DNA of 53,813 nucleotides from Streptomyces sp. ISL-100 (GCF_018614615.1 NZ_JAGGOK010000034.1:1-53813), one strand, 5' to 3'. Counted from the first letter of the stretch, positions 10,222-18,922 are shown. Program-made: numbers and translations. Notes: generated from the letters alone by a model not told the origin.

Positions 10222-10740
10222 TCAGGGCCTGGGCCCGGGCCTGCGTACCTCGAAGTGGAAGCAGCCGTACTCGACGGCCCTGACGTGCACGAGCGCCACC
10301 CCGGGGTCGGCGAAGGCCTCGCCGAACGCGGCGTCGAAGCCGGCCGTCGTGTCGGCCGGGATCTCCATCAACCGGCCGCCGACGATCCGCCCGTCGGCGC
10401 TGTAGCGGCGCACGGTGCGCAGGGCGCCGGCCCGGGCGAAGGGGTAGCCGTCAGCCGCCGGGTCCGGTCCCTCGCACTCCTCGGCGTGGATGAAGACGGG
10501 CCCCTGTTCGTCGTACGCCCCGGGCCGGGCCCACGTCTCGGCCGCCCACCGGCGCAGCGGCGCATAGGACACGAGCGCGATGCGCTCGCCGCGCTCGCTG
10601 AGCCGCAGGCAGCAGCGCAGCGGCGCGCCGCCCTCGTCGTCGGCGTACGGAACGCAGCCGCGACCCGAATCGTCGATGTCGCGGAGCTGCTTGAGCGCGG
10701 AGGGCTCGATGGGGCGTGCGGTGTACGTCGTGGTCGTCAT
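10222..10740 (-). CDS. DUF1203 family protein
   Basis: A 172-residue cytosolic protein of unknown function. The pattern matches DUF1203 proteins: a start with RPIEPSALKQLR, a conserved PLRCCL segment containing paired cysteines (about residues 41-46), a LVSYAPL strand, GPVFIHAEEC and the closing FHFEVRR. No catalytic role is established for the family as far as I know. The ATG at 10740 (MTTTTYTARPI) is preferred over an upstream in-frame start at 10821, whose extra residues are Arg-rich and unconserved in character. It is divergent from pepN. It lies about 40 bp right of the tnpB element. Confidence 0.75.
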   Translation of the reverse strand: MTTTTYTARPIEPSALKQLRDIDDSGRGCVPYADDEGGAPLRCCLRLSERGERIALVSYAPLRRWAAETWARPGAYDEQGPVFIHAEECEGPDPAADGYPFARAGALRTVRRYSADGRIVGGRLMEIPADTTAGFDAAFGEAFADPGVALVHVRAVEYGCFHFEVRRPGPRP

Positions 10741-10890
10741 ACGACCAGAATCGGTGCGGCGAGTGCGCCGCACTGGCGGATTCCGGACAACGCGCTGCTG
10801 GGCCGAGTCAGCTGCGAGCATACTCAGCAGCCATTACAGGACTGGCGTGGAAGGATGGCGGAAAACGACACATACCGAGGAGATGACCGG

Positions 10891-13479
10891 GTGCCTGGCA
10901 CGAACCTGACCCGCGAAGAGGCCCAGCAGCGGGCGAGCCTGCTCACCGTTGACGCGTACGAGATCGAGCTCGACCTGAGCGGCGCGCAGGAGGGCGGCAC
11001 CTTCCGGTCCGCGACCACCGTGCGTTTCGAGTCCGCCGAGGCCGACGCGCAGACCTTCATCGACCTGGTGGCGCCCGCCGTGCACAAGGTCGTGCTGAAC
11101 GGGAAGCCGCTCGACGTCGCCGCCGTCTTCCGGGACTCACGCATCACCCTCAAGCACCTCCAGGCCGGCGCGAACGAACTGAAGGTCGTCGCCGACTGCG
11201 CGTACACGAACACGGGCGAGGGCCTGCACCGCTTCGTGGACCCGGTCGACCAGCAGGCGTACCTCTACACGCAGTTCGAGGTCCCGGACGCCCGCCGCGT
11301 CTTCGCCTCGTTCGAGCAGCCGGACCTGAAGGCGACGTTCCAGTTCACGGTGAAGGCCCCGTCCGGCTGGACGGTGATTTCGAACTCCCCGACGCCCGAG
11401 GCGCCGAAGGACGACATCTGGGTCTTCGAGCCGACGCCGCGCATCTCGACGTACATCACCGCACTGATCGTCGGCCCGTACCACGCCGTCCACAGCTCGT
11501 ACGAGAACGAGAACGGCCAGAGCGTGCCGCTGGGCATCTACTGCCGCCCGTCGCTCGCCGAGTTCCTGGACGCGGACGCGATCTTCGACGTTACGCGGCA
11601 GGGCTTCGACTGGTTCCAGGAGAAGTTCGACTACGCGTACCCCTTCGCGAAGTACGACCAGCTCTTCGTGCCGGAGTTCAACGCGGGCGCGATGGAGAAC
11701 GCGGGCGCGGTGACCATCCGCGACCAGTACATCTTCCGCTCACGGACGACGGACGCGGCGTACGAGCGGCGCGCCGAGACCATCCTGCACGAGCTGGCGC
11801 ACATGTGGTTCGGCGACCTGGTCACCATGGAGTGGTGGAACGACCTGTGGCTGAACGAGTCGTTCGCCACGTACACGTCGGTCGCCTGCCAGGCGTACGC
11901 GCCGGGCTCGAAGTGGCCGCACTCGTGGACGACGTTCGCGAACGCCGAGAAGACCTGGGCGTACCGCCAGGACCAGCTGCCCTCCACACACCCGATCATG
12001 GCCGAGATCCGCGACCTGGACGACGTGCTGGTCAACTTCGACGGCATTACGTACGCCAAGGGCGCTTCCGTGCTGAAGCAGCTCGTCGCGTACGTCGGCC
12101 AGGACGAGTTCTTCCGGGGCGTACAGGCGTACTTCAAGGCGCACGCCTTCGGCAACACGCGCCTGCCCGACCTGCTCGGGGCACTGGAGAAGACGTCCGG
12201 CCGCGACCTCAAGACCTGGTCGAAGGCGTGGCTGGAGACGGCCGGTATCAACATCCTGCGCCCGGAGATCGAGACGGACGCGGCCGGCAACGTCACGTCG
12301 TTCGCGGTACGGCAGGAGGCGCCCGCACTCCCCGCCGGCGCGAAGGGGAACTCCACACTTCGCCCGCACCGGATCGCGGTCGGCTGCTACGACCTGGACG
12401 GCGACGCCGGCAAGCTGGTCCGTACGAGCCGGATCGAGCTGGACATCGACGCGGCCGAGCTCACGGAAGTCCCCTTCCCCGCGAACACCCCCCGCCCTGC
12501 GGTGATCCTGCTCAACGACGACGACCTGTCGTACGCGAAGGTGCGCCTCGACGCGGAGTCGCTGGCCACCGTCACGGCGCACATCGGTGACTTCACCGAG
12601 TCGCTGCCGCGCGCGCTGTGCTGGTCGGCCGCGTGGGACATGACGCGCGACGGCGAACTTGCCACCCGCGACTACCTCGCGCTGGTCCTGTCGGGCATCG
12701 GCAAGGAGTCGGACATCGGCGTAGTCCAGTCCCTCCACCGCCAGGCGAAGCTCGCGCTGGACCTGTACGCGGCGCCGGACTGGCGCGAGACGGGCCTGGC
12801 GCGCTGGACGGAGGCGACGCTGGAACACCTGCGCGCCGCCGAGCCGGGCAGCGACCACCAGGTGGCGTGGGCGCGCGCGTTCGCGGCGACCGCCCGTACG
12901 GCGGACCAACTGGACCTGCTCCAGGGCCTGCTGGACGGCACGGAGACGGTGGACGGGCTGGCCGTGGACACCGAGATGCGCTGGGCGTTCGTCGGACGGC
13001 TCGCGGCGACCGGCCGCGCGGACGAGAAGACGATCGCGGCGGAGCTGGAGCGCGACAAGACGTCGGCGGGCGAGCTGCACGCGGCGTCGGCGCGGGCGGC
13101 GCGGCCGACGGACGAGGCGAAGGCGGAGGCGTGGGCGTCGGTGATCGAGTCCGACACGCTCCCGAACTCCACGCAGGAGGCGGTGATCAGCGGCTTCGTC
13201 CAGACGGACGCCGCCCAGCGTGAGCTGCTGGCGCCGTACTCGGAGAAGTACTTCGCGGCGGTCAAGTCGATCTGGGAGTCGCGCAGCCACGAGATGGCGC
13301 AGCAGATCGCGGTCGGCCTGTACCCGGCGGTCCAGGTGTCACAGGCGACGCTGGACGCGACGGACGAGTGGCTGGCAACGGCAGACCCGACGGCGGCGCT
13401 GCGCCGCTTGGTGCTGGAGTCGCGGGCGGGCATCGAGCGCGCGCTGAGGGCCCAGGCGGCGGACGCGGCGGCGGGGTAG
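10891..13479 (+). CDS. pepN: Aminopeptidase N (M1 zinc metallopeptidase)
   Basis: An 862-residue cytosolic M1 aminopeptidase that removes N-terminal residues from peptides. GAMEN, the exopeptidase N-terminus-binding motif, is at residues 266-270. The zinc site HELAH is at 300-304 with the third ligand Glu323 in LNESF, 19 residues beyond His304. The order is the usual N-terminal beta saddle, thermolysin-like catalytic domain, small beta domain and a long helical C-terminal domain (ERAP1-like). The GTG at 10891 is chosen because GAGGAG lies 8 nt upstream and the product then starts MPGTNLTREEAQ. An ATG at 10855 in frame is less likely. It is monocistronic, followed after about 270 bp by a terminator. 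Confidence 0.95.
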   Translation: MPGTNLTREEAQQRASLLTVDAYEIELDLSGAQEGGTFRSATTVRFESAEADAQTFIDLVAPAVHKVVLNGKPLDVAAVFRDSRITLKHLQAGANELKVVADCAYTNTGEGLHRFVDPVDQQAYLYTQFEVPDARRVFASFEQPDLKATFQFTVKAPSGWTVISNSPTPEAPKDDIWVFEPTPRISTYITALIVGPYHAVHSSYENENGQSVPLGIYCRPSLAEFLDADAIFDVTRQGFDWFQEKFDYAYPFAKYDQLFVPEFNAGAMENAGAVTIRDQYIFRSRTTDAAYERRAETILHELAHMWFGDLVTMEWWNDLWLNESFATYTSVACQAYAPGSKWPHSWTTFANAEKTWAYRQDQLPSTHPIMAEIRDLDDVLVNFDGITYAKGASVLKQLVAYVGQDEFFRGVQAYFKAHAFGNTRLPDLLGALEKTSGRDLKTWSKAWLETAGINILRPEIETDAAGNVTSFAVRQEAPALPAGAKGNSTLRPHRIAVGCYDLDGDAGKLVRTSRIELDIDAAELTEVPFPANTPRPAVILLNDDDLSYAKVRLDAESLATVTAHIGDFTESLPRALCWSAAWDMTRDGELATRDYLALVLSGIGKESDIGVVQSLHRQAKLALDLYAAPDWRETGLARWTEATLEHLRAAEPGSDHQVAWARAFAATARTADQLDLLQGLLDGTETVDGLAVDTEMRWAFVGRLAATGRADEKTIAAELERDKTSAGELHAASARAARPTDEAKAEAWASVIESDTLPNSTQEAVISGFVQTDAAQRELLAPYSEKYFAAVKSIWESRSHEMAQQIAVGLYPAVQVSQATLDATDEWLATADPTAALRRLVLESRAGIERALRAQAADAAAG

Positions 13480-13632
13480 GGGCGCGGCGGGGGCCCTGGT
13501 CCGGTCTCGGCGTCGGGGGCGGCCACCGGTCCGGGCGCCGGGCGAGCCACCGGGCCGGGCCTCGAACCTCGCCCGGAATCCGGACGAGCTGCCATCGCTC
13601 GTCCGCACCTCGCTCGTCCCTCCCCCGGCGAA

Positions 13633-13735
13633 CTCCAGCCCGTCCGGCGTTTGAGGACACGCCCGGAGGGCGTCCGGGGTCCGGGGCCTGCCGGTTTCGG
13701 GAAGGGGCGGGTAGGAGAAAGCCCGCCGCAGGCGC
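13633..13735. repeat. GC-rich interspersed intergenic repeat, copy 2
   Basis: Contains CGTCCGGCGTTTGAGGAC, a short inner hairpin GCCCGGAGGGC, then CGGGAAGGGGCGGGTAGG and a closing GCCCGCCGCAGGC. It belongs to the same family as 387-490 and 44862-44965, and sits in the 437-bp gap between convergent pepN and the allantoicase gene. I see no gene in that gap. Confidence 0.7.
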
Positions 13736-13752
13736 CCCGCGCCGACGCGCAC

Positions 13753-13790
13753 GAGAGGGCGCCCCTGCATACGCGCAGGGGCGCCCTCTC
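13753..13790. terminator. Bidirectional terminator between pepN and allantoicase
   Basis: A perfect 16-bp stem (13753-13768 with 13775-13790, arm GAGAGGGCGCCCCTGC) and a 6-nt loop. It lies between two convergent genes, so it can serve both. No U tract is present. Confidence 0.85.
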
Positions 13791-13916
13791 ATCCACCGGT
13801 TGAAACCGCCCGACGGCCGGGCGCTGTGTCGCTGCCGTCCGCCGGGCGGGGGTCTGCTGGCCGGGTCCTACCGGCCGGGACAACTGGACCGGGTGGGACA
13901 ACCGGACCGGCCGTGA

Positions 13917-15062
13917 CTACTGGCCGGCCGCGGCCTCGTACCGCGCCCGGAGTTCGGCCGCCCCCTGCTCAGTGAGCGCCCCATGCAGCCGCATCCGGGC
14001 GACGCCGCCGTCAGGAAAGGCGTCGAGGCGTACGTGAGTGGCGACAGCCTGCGCGGGAAGCTTGAACCGGTGCAGCGTGTCCGGCTGAAGCTTGGTCCGT
14101 GGAATGATCTCGAACCACTCACCGGTCTCGCCGTTGCGCCCGCTGAGCGCGATCCAGCCGGCCGAGTTGCCCTTGAGGTACGCCGTGTCGATCTCGACGG
14201 CGCGGATGGCGCCCTGCGCGACGAGGCGGAACCGCACCCAGTCGTTGGTGTCCCGAACACGGCGGCGCCGGTTCTCCCACCCGTCGTCCATCTTGCGCGA
14301 AGTCCCCGGCAGGATGATCTGCGTAGGCGAGGAGTAGAACTTGTCGGACGCGTCTTCGTACACACCCCCGTTGAGTACGGAGACGAGGTCGACAGTCCCG
14401 AGAAGGTCCAGCCACTCGGGGTCGGGCACGACTTCGCCGTGCACGCGAAGGCGGGCGACGCCGCCGTCGGGGTGCTGGCAGAGCCGGATGTGCGTGTAGC
14501 GGCGCTCGCTGGTGATCTCGAACCCGTTGGCGGCGTGGCCGCGCACGGGCGTCACCGGAACGATCTCCTCCCACTTCACATCGGCGGCGAGCAGCTGTTC
14601 GGGGCTCGGCGATCCCTCCACCGCGGCGGCCTGGATGCTCACGCGCTGCGGGTAGTTGCCGCGGAAGTGGGCGGTGTCGACGATGATGCCGCGGATGACG
14701 CCGGGGGCGCCGAGGCGGACGATGGCCCAGTCGTGGTCGTCGGGCGCCGGGAAGGGGTGCGCCCCGTCGACGCCGCGTCGGCGGCGGGTCTCCCAGCCGT
14801 CCATGATCTTGCCCTTGTGCCCGAAGTGCTCCGGGTCGAAGACGGCGCGCTCTCGGACGAGGAGGTTCTCGCGCTCGGCAAAGAACTCGTCGTTGGCGGC
14901 GATGACCCCGGCCCCGAGACGCCGGTCGGCCAGATCGACCAGCTCGGTGAAGGGAAAGTCCCCACCCCGGTAGTCGGCGTACGGGTCGCCTCCCCCATAC
15001 GGGGCGGCGTCGTTGGCGTGCGGGTCTTGGAGGGGAGCGTCGGTCACCGCGGTCGTCGTCAT
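13917..15062 (-). CDS. alc: Allantoicase
   Basis: A 381-residue cytosolic enzyme that hydrolyses allantoate to ureidoglycolate and urea in purine-nitrogen recovery. The protein shows the two tandem allantoicase jelly-roll repeats. Each carries a KxDGWExxRRR segment (KIMDGWETRRRRG near residue 85 and KMDDGWENRRRR near 258), then a strand with WA/VRF-type residues and a TAxxxGN turn (VDTAHFRGNYP; IDTAYLKGNSAG). The ATG at 15062 (MTTTAVTDAP) is preferred over one 24 bp upstream. Allantoinase, its usual partner, is not in the window. The promoter shares a motif with the EamA gene at 17420. Confidence 0.92.
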   Translation of the reverse strand: MTTTAVTDAPLQDPHANDAAPYGGGDPYADYRGGDFPFTELVDLADRRLGAGVIAANDEFFAERENLLVRERAVFDPEHFGHKGKIMDGWETRRRRGVDGAHPFPAPDDHDWAIVRLGAPGVIRGIIVDTAHFRGNYPQRVSIQAAAVEGSPSPEQLLAADVKWEEIVPVTPVRGHAANGFEITSERRYTHIRLCQHPDGGVARLRVHGEVVPDPEWLDLLGTVDLVSVLNGGVYEDASDKFYSSPTQIILPGTSRKMDDGWENRRRRVRDTNDWVRFRLVAQGAIRAVEIDTAYLKGNSAGWIALSGRNGETGEWFEIIPRTKLQPDTLHRFKLPAQAVATHVRLDAFPDGGVARMRLHGALTEQGAAELRARYEAAAGQ

Positions 15063-15090
15063 GCATCGACTCTCACATCGAGGCACCAGT

Positions 15091-15114
15091 CAGGTCTATC
15101 GAAAGTTTCTCAAC
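15091..15114. promoter_or_regulatory. Candidate operator upstream of allantoicase, shared with the EamA gene
   Basis: Plus-strand CAGGTCTATCGAAAGTTTC begins at 15091, 29 bp upstream of the alc start. A copy with 19 of 24 identical positions is at 17486-17509 upstream of the EamA transporter. The core GAAAGTTTC is a 9-bp palindrome. The block is AT-rich for this genome. It is a plausible regulator site, perhaps for an allantoin or glyoxylate regulator; the regulator is not identified. Confidence 0.5.
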
Positions 15115-15262
15115 AAGCTTTGAAGCAAAGCCGAATTGTCGGGGGCGGGTGGTGGTGAGGGCCGGGAGTGATGGCCCGCCGGGGGCCTGGGCGGAGGGAG
15201 CGTTGAGGGGCCCGGGGCGTTGCTCGCATCTGCGATAGAGCCGTCCCCGTACAAGCGATAGC

Positions 15263-15357
15263 GGTGGGCCGGGGCGGCGGGTCAAGGGGAGCCCGAAGGG
15301 ATCTCGCGCAGCGACGCGACCGAAGGGAGCGCCCTTGACGCGCCGGTCCGGCCCACC
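15263..15357. repeat. 95-nt two-armed palindrome, possible terminator or mobile repeat
   Basis: The 26-nt arms 15263-15288 and 15332-15357 are inverted copies with four mismatches (ends GGTGGGCCGG and GTCAAGGG). The 43-nt centre has its own smaller inverted repeat (TCGCG...CGCGA) and two CCGAAGGGA-like boxes. It lies 63 bp downstream of the LysR gene and in the 357-bp gap before the alc start, where I see no gene. It may act as a terminator for the LysR gene. My recollection is that similar blocks recur in Streptomyces genomes, but I could not check. Confidence 0.6.
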
Positions 15358-15419
15358 GACCCTGGAGCCTCGGGAACGACCCGAAACCCCCAGAAGCAAG
15401 CCTTGGTTACCAACCCCCG

Positions 15420-16328
15420 TTACGGCAGCCGTGCCGCTGCCACCTCGCGCAGGGCCGACAGCACGCGGGCCACCGCCGGGCCCGCTTCCGCGCCTCGGCG
15501 TACCGCCGCCACCACGTGGCGCTGGGGCTGGTCCGCGCTCAGGACCCGCATCACCACCCCCGTACGCCGCTCCGCCGCCGCCATCCGCGGGACCAGCGCC
15601 ACGCCCATCCCTGCCTCGACCATGGCCAGGATCGCCGTCCAGCCGGCGGCGCTGTGCGCCTGCTCCGGTACGAAGCCCGCCGCCTCGCACGCGTGGCGCG
15701 TGATCTCCGACCACGGCCCGCTCCCGCCGAAGATCCACGGCTCGCCCGAGAGGTCCGCCAGCCTCAGCCCCGGCGCCGCCGCCAGTGGATGCCCCGCCGG
15801 GAGCGCCACGTCCAGCGGGTCCGCCAGCAGCGGTACGCGGGCCAGCTTGGGGTCTCGGGCAGTCGGCGCGTGCGCCGCCAGCGACAGCGCCAGGTCCACC
15901 GCCCCGCTCGCCAGCAGTTCGTACGCCTCCGCCGCCTCCGCCTCCCGTACTCGTACCTCCAGCGCGGGATGTGTCGTACGCAGCCGCTGCACCGCCGGCA
16001 CCACCAGCGCCGGCACAGCGGTTGAGAACGCCCCGACCCTCACCTCCCCCGCCTCCCCGCGCACGTAGCCGGTCAACTCCGCGTCCGCCTGCTCCAGTTG
16101 CGCGAAGACCGCTTCCGCGTGCCGCAGCACCAAGTGGGCCGCATCCGTGAGACGTACCCGCCGCCCGTGCGCCTCCAGCAGGGGTACGCCGAGCTGCTTG
16201 CCGAGGTTCGACAGTTGCTGCGAAACGGCCGACGGCGTCATCAGCAACGCCTCGGCCGTCGCGGTCACTGTCCCCCGGTCCCGCAAGGTCCGCAGGATCC
16301 GCAGCTTCTTGATGTCCCACTCGATCAT
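15420..16328 (-). CDS. LysR family transcriptional regulator
   Basis: A 302-residue DNA-binding regulator. The N-terminal winged helix-turn-helix is clear at residues 5-62 (LRILRTLRDRGTVTATAEAL, then SAVSQQLSNLGKQLG and LEAHGRRVRLT). A linker helix and a periplasmic-binding-protein-like effector domain (about 90-300) follow. LysR proteins usually bind a small metabolite and often control a neighbouring gene; the EamA transporter just upstream on the same strand (142-bp gap) is the natural candidate. The start is the ATG at 16328 (MIEWDIKKLR); upstream in-frame starts add a low-complexity Arg/Val stretch. The effector is unknown. Confidence 0.93.
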   Translation of the reverse strand: MIEWDIKKLRILRTLRDRGTVTATAEALLMTPSAVSQQLSNLGKQLGVPLLEAHGRRVRLTDAAHLVLRHAEAVFAQLEQADAELTGYVRGEAGEVRVGAFSTAVPALVVPAVQRLRTTHPALEVRVREAEAAEAYELLASGAVDLALSLAAHAPTARDPKLARVPLLADPLDVALPAGHPLAAAPGLRLADLSGEPWIFGGSGPWSEITRHACEAAGFVPEQAHSAAGWTAILAMVEAGMGVALVPRMAAAERRTGVVMRVLSADQPQRHVVAAVRRGAEAGPAVARVLSALREVAAARLP

Positions 16329-16469
16329 GGGACGGAATCTATCCCGGTCCGTGGCCGCCACCCGGCCCGTCACCCCACGCTTCACCCGGTCCGTTACCCC
16401 ACCCATCACCCGGCCGGCCACCCCGTCCCGCCGCTCACCCTGCCCCGCCGCCGGGCACCGCCCCGCCGC

Positions 16470-17420
16470 TCACCGCGTCCCGCCACGGCCCGCACCCAGC
16501 ATCACTCCGCCCAGGATCAGCGCCATGCACACGATCTGCATCGGGCCCGTCGCCTCGCCCAGCAGGGCGAAGGAGAGCAGGGCCACGCACACCGGCTGGA
16601 GGTAGTAGATGACGCCCGCCCTCGCCGCGCCGATCAGCGCGATCGCCTTGTTCCAGGCGAAGAAGGCCACCGCCGAGGAGAAGACGCCCACGTAGACAAG
16701 AGGGCCGACGGTTCCCGCCGTCGGCTCGAAGCCGCCCTGGAGGGTCAGGCTCACGACGTACGCCGGCAACAGCATCAGCGCGCCGAGCACGAACGTACTG
16801 AAGAGAAAAGCCAGTCCGCCGATCTCGATCGGCTTGCGGCGCAGGAGCGCGCTGTACGAACCGAAGCAGACCGCCGCCGCCAGCATCCACAGGTCGCCGG
16901 CGGCGAAGTTCATGGCCGTCGACCCCTTGCTGACGAGCAGCAGCACCCCGGCACAGGCCACCAGCATGCCGACGGTGCGGCGGGCACCGAGGCGGGCGCC
17001 GCCCAGGCGTTCGTAGAGGGCCATCAGGACTGGCGAGGCGGCCATGATCATGCCCATGTTGCCTGCGGAGGTGGAAAGCCCGGCCTGGTTGACGAGGGTG
17101 TTGTAGACGGTTACGCCGAGGAGGGCGGCCAGGGTCACGAACCCCAAGTGGCGTCGCAGCAGCGCACGTTGGCGCCAGGCCTCGCGGGCCGCGAAGGGGG
17201 CCACGGCGACGATCGCCACAACCCAGCGCCAGAACGCGGCCTGCACGGGCGGGACGGAGTCGTGAAGGGCGCGGGAGGCGACGAAGCTGCCGGACCACAC
17301 GAACGTCGCGACGGCCGCAAGGACGAGACCGACGGCTGCCGCCTTCTCCGTTCGCCCCGGCCGCCCCCTCTCCCCCGCCAACGGCTCGCTGCTGATACGG
17401 ACGCGGTCCAGGACTGCCAC
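16470..17420 (-). CDS. EamA (DMT) family transporter
   Basis: A 316-residue inner-membrane protein with ten predicted helices in two EamA repeats. Examples are the segments around VGLVLAAVATFVWSGSF, FVTLAALLGVTVYNTLV, MLVACAGVLLLV, YVGVFSSAVAFFAW and MALILGGVMLGAG. DMT proteins export metabolites or amino acids; the substrate cannot be told from sequence. The GTG at 17420 has GAGGGGG just upstream. The promoter holds a copy of the motif seen before alc, hinting at shared control. A related but broken EamA gene lies directly upstream, so this may be the surviving paralogue. Confidence 0.9.
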   Translation of the reverse strand: MAVLDRVRISSEPLAGERGRPGRTEKAAAVGLVLAAVATFVWSGSFVASRALHDSVPPVQAAFWRWVVAIVAVAPFAAREAWRQRALLRRHLGFVTLAALLGVTVYNTLVNQAGLSTSAGNMGMIMAASPVLMALYERLGGARLGARRTVGMLVACAGVLLLVSKGSTAMNFAAGDLWMLAAAVCFGSYSALLRRKPIEIGGLAFLFSTFVLGALMLLPAYVVSLTLQGGFEPTAGTVGPLVYVGVFSSAVAFFAWNKAIALIGAARAGVIYYLQPVCVALLSFALLGEATGPMQIVCMALILGGVMLGAGRGGTR

Positions 17421-17461
17421 TGATCCCCCTCGATCTTGGTTCGTGGTCGTGGTTTCGGGTT

Positions 17462-18250
17462 CTACCGTCGCACCGCACCATCCGTCAGGTCCATCGAATG
17501 TTTCCGAGCATTCCGTTCAGGAGAACTAAAAGATCGCGAGGATCGCAAAGCTCGCGGCCGCGAAACCTTCATCTGACCCAGCAGCGTCGCCCCGAACGCG
17601 ATCGCCATCCCCACCAACTGCACCGGCGACAGCGCCTCCCCCAGCGCCGCCCAGCCGATGACCGCCGCGGTCAGCGGCGACAGGGGGCCGAGGAAGGTCA
17701 CCGAGGTCGCGGTGAGCCGACCGATGCCGCGGAACCACAGCCAGTACGCGACCGCCGTGTTGACCAGCGCCAGGTAGAGGTATCCGGCCACAGCCCGCCC
17801 GTCCAGCGCCGGCGGCGCACCCTCCCCCAGGAACGCGACGGGCGCGATCAGCAGCCCGCCCGCGGTCAGCTGCCAGCCGGTCATCACCAGCGGGCCCACA
17901 CCCTCGGGCCGCCCCCAGCGCTTGGTCAGTACGGTGCCCGCCGCCATCGAGGCGGAGGAGGCGAGCGCCGCCAGCACGCCGATCGTGTCCAGCGCGGCGG
18001 TGGCGCGCAGCACCACCAGGCTCACGCCCAGCGCCGCCGCGATCCCGGTCAGCAGGGTGCGTACGGTGGGCTTCTCGCTCAGCAGCAAGGCCGCCAGCCC
18101 GGCCACCCACAGCGGCCCGAGCGAGCCGAAAACCGCCGCCATGCCGCCCGGCAGCCGGTACGCGGAGAGGAAGAGCAGCGGGAAGAACGCCCCGATGTTC
18201 AGCGCCCCGAGCACGGCCGCCCTGCCCCACCAGACGCCGCGCGGCAGCCG
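17462..18250 (-). pseudogene. EamA transporter remnant, N-terminus deleted
   Basis: The minus strand from about 18250 reads RGVWWGRAAVLGALNIGAFF and continues through the remaining helices of an EamA transporter. The first helices (roughly 60-70 residues) are absent. To the right, the same frame is merely antisense to a MarR-family fragment, so no proper start exists. The C-terminal tail is unusually polar and runs into the promoter of the next gene. The deletion apparently took the start of this gene and of the divergent MarR gene together. Confidence 0.7.
17486..17509. promoter_or_regulatory. Second copy of the alc-type motif, upstream of the EamA gene
   Basis: CAGGTCCATCGAATGTTTC begins at 17486, 66 bp upstream of the EamA start, and matches the site at 15091-15114 at 19 of 24 positions. 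It overlaps the 3' end of the broken EamA reading frame. The neighbouring GAATG...CATTC also forms a short inverted repeat (17496-17513). Confidence 0.45.
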
Positions 18251-18562
18251 CTGCGCCGCTCCGGTGAGCCGTACACGCTCTCGCCGCGCCAGCTCTCCGC
18301 GACGCTGATGCTCACAACCGGCGGGATGACAGGCCGGCTCGACAAGCTGGAGCGGGCCGGGCTGCTGAGCCGGAGCCCCGATCCGCACGACCGGCGCGGA
18401 CTGCGGGTGACACTCTCAGAGCGCGGCCTCGCCATCGTCGACGAGGCCGTGGTGGCCGGCCTCGAGCTTCAGCACGAGGCGCTCGAAGGGCTCGGCGAGG
18501 AGCAGGTCGAGCAGCTCCAGGAGCTGCTGCGGCAGCTCCTGGCCGGTTCGACCCGGCCGTAG
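18251..18562 (+). pseudogene. MarR family regulator remnant, N-terminus deleted
   Basis: The plus strand from 18251 reads LRRSGEPYTLSPRQLSATLM then GMTGRLDKLERAGLLSRSPD, the second half of a MarR helix-turn-helix with its wing (DPHDRRGLRVTLSERG) and the C-terminal dimerisation helices, ending at 18562. The first ~60 residues and the start codon are missing. An internal ATG (18308) would leave an incomplete HTH. EamA genes are often divergent from a MarR regulator, so the two fragments look like the far halves of one divergent pair. Confidence 0.7.
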
Positions 18563-18587
18563 GGACCGCGACCGCCCGTAGCCGTAT

Positions 18588-18653
18588 AAAAAAACGTGAG
18601 GGCGCCTCCGTCCGTACACGAGCGATCACGCGCGTACGGACGGAGGCGCCCTC
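18588..18653 (-). terminator. Strong intrinsic terminator with U tract
   Basis: A perfect 20-bp stem (18598-18617 with 18634-18653, arm starting GAGGGCGCCTCCGTCC) and a 16-nt loop. Read on the minus strand it is followed within 4 nt by seven T (A run at 18588-18594). It follows the small membrane protein gene and faces the MarR remnant from the other side. Confidence 0.92.
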
Positions 18654-18688
18654 AGAAACGTTCAGAGAGGTCGCTCAGAACGGTGTTG

Positions 18689-18922
18689 TCAGCGGGTCTG
18701 CTTCTTGGACTTGTCCAGCACCATCACGAGACCCGCGATCACCGCGAACAGCGCGATCGGAGCCACGACATACAGGCCGAGCGTCTCGGCCACACTCAGG
18801 CCGGGACCCGGGTCGTCGCCGTCGTCGGGCGTGAGCGCGAGGGCGGGGGACGACATGAGCAGCATCATCAGCGTCGTACCGGCCGCGACGGCGCCGGCGC
18901 GCAGGGCGTTCTTCTTGTCCAC
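18689..18922 (-). CDS. Small membrane protein, conserved hypothetical type
   Basis: A 77-residue protein. Residues 1-30 resemble a signal peptide or first helix (MDKKNALRAG, then an Ala/Met/Leu-rich core ending SSPALA). An acidic Asp/Gly/Pro spacer and a clear transmembrane helix at about 47-68 follow (LYVVAPIALFAVIAGLVMVL), with a basic tail KSKKQTR. The topology suggests a single-span protein with its C-terminus inside. Upstream lies malQ on the same strand, 20 bp away, so co-transcription is likely. A textbook terminator follows. The function is unknown. Confidence 0.8.
   Translation of the reverse strand: MDKKNALRAGAVAAGTTLMMLLMSSPALALTPDDGDDPGPGLSVAETLGLYVVAPIALFAVIAGLVMVLDKSKKQTR

Noticed and set aside
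10255..10890. N-terminal extension of aminopeptidase N starting at 10255
   Set aside because: The extra ~210 codons lie opposite the DUF1203 gene; GTG 10891 has a good ribosome site and the usual M1 start.
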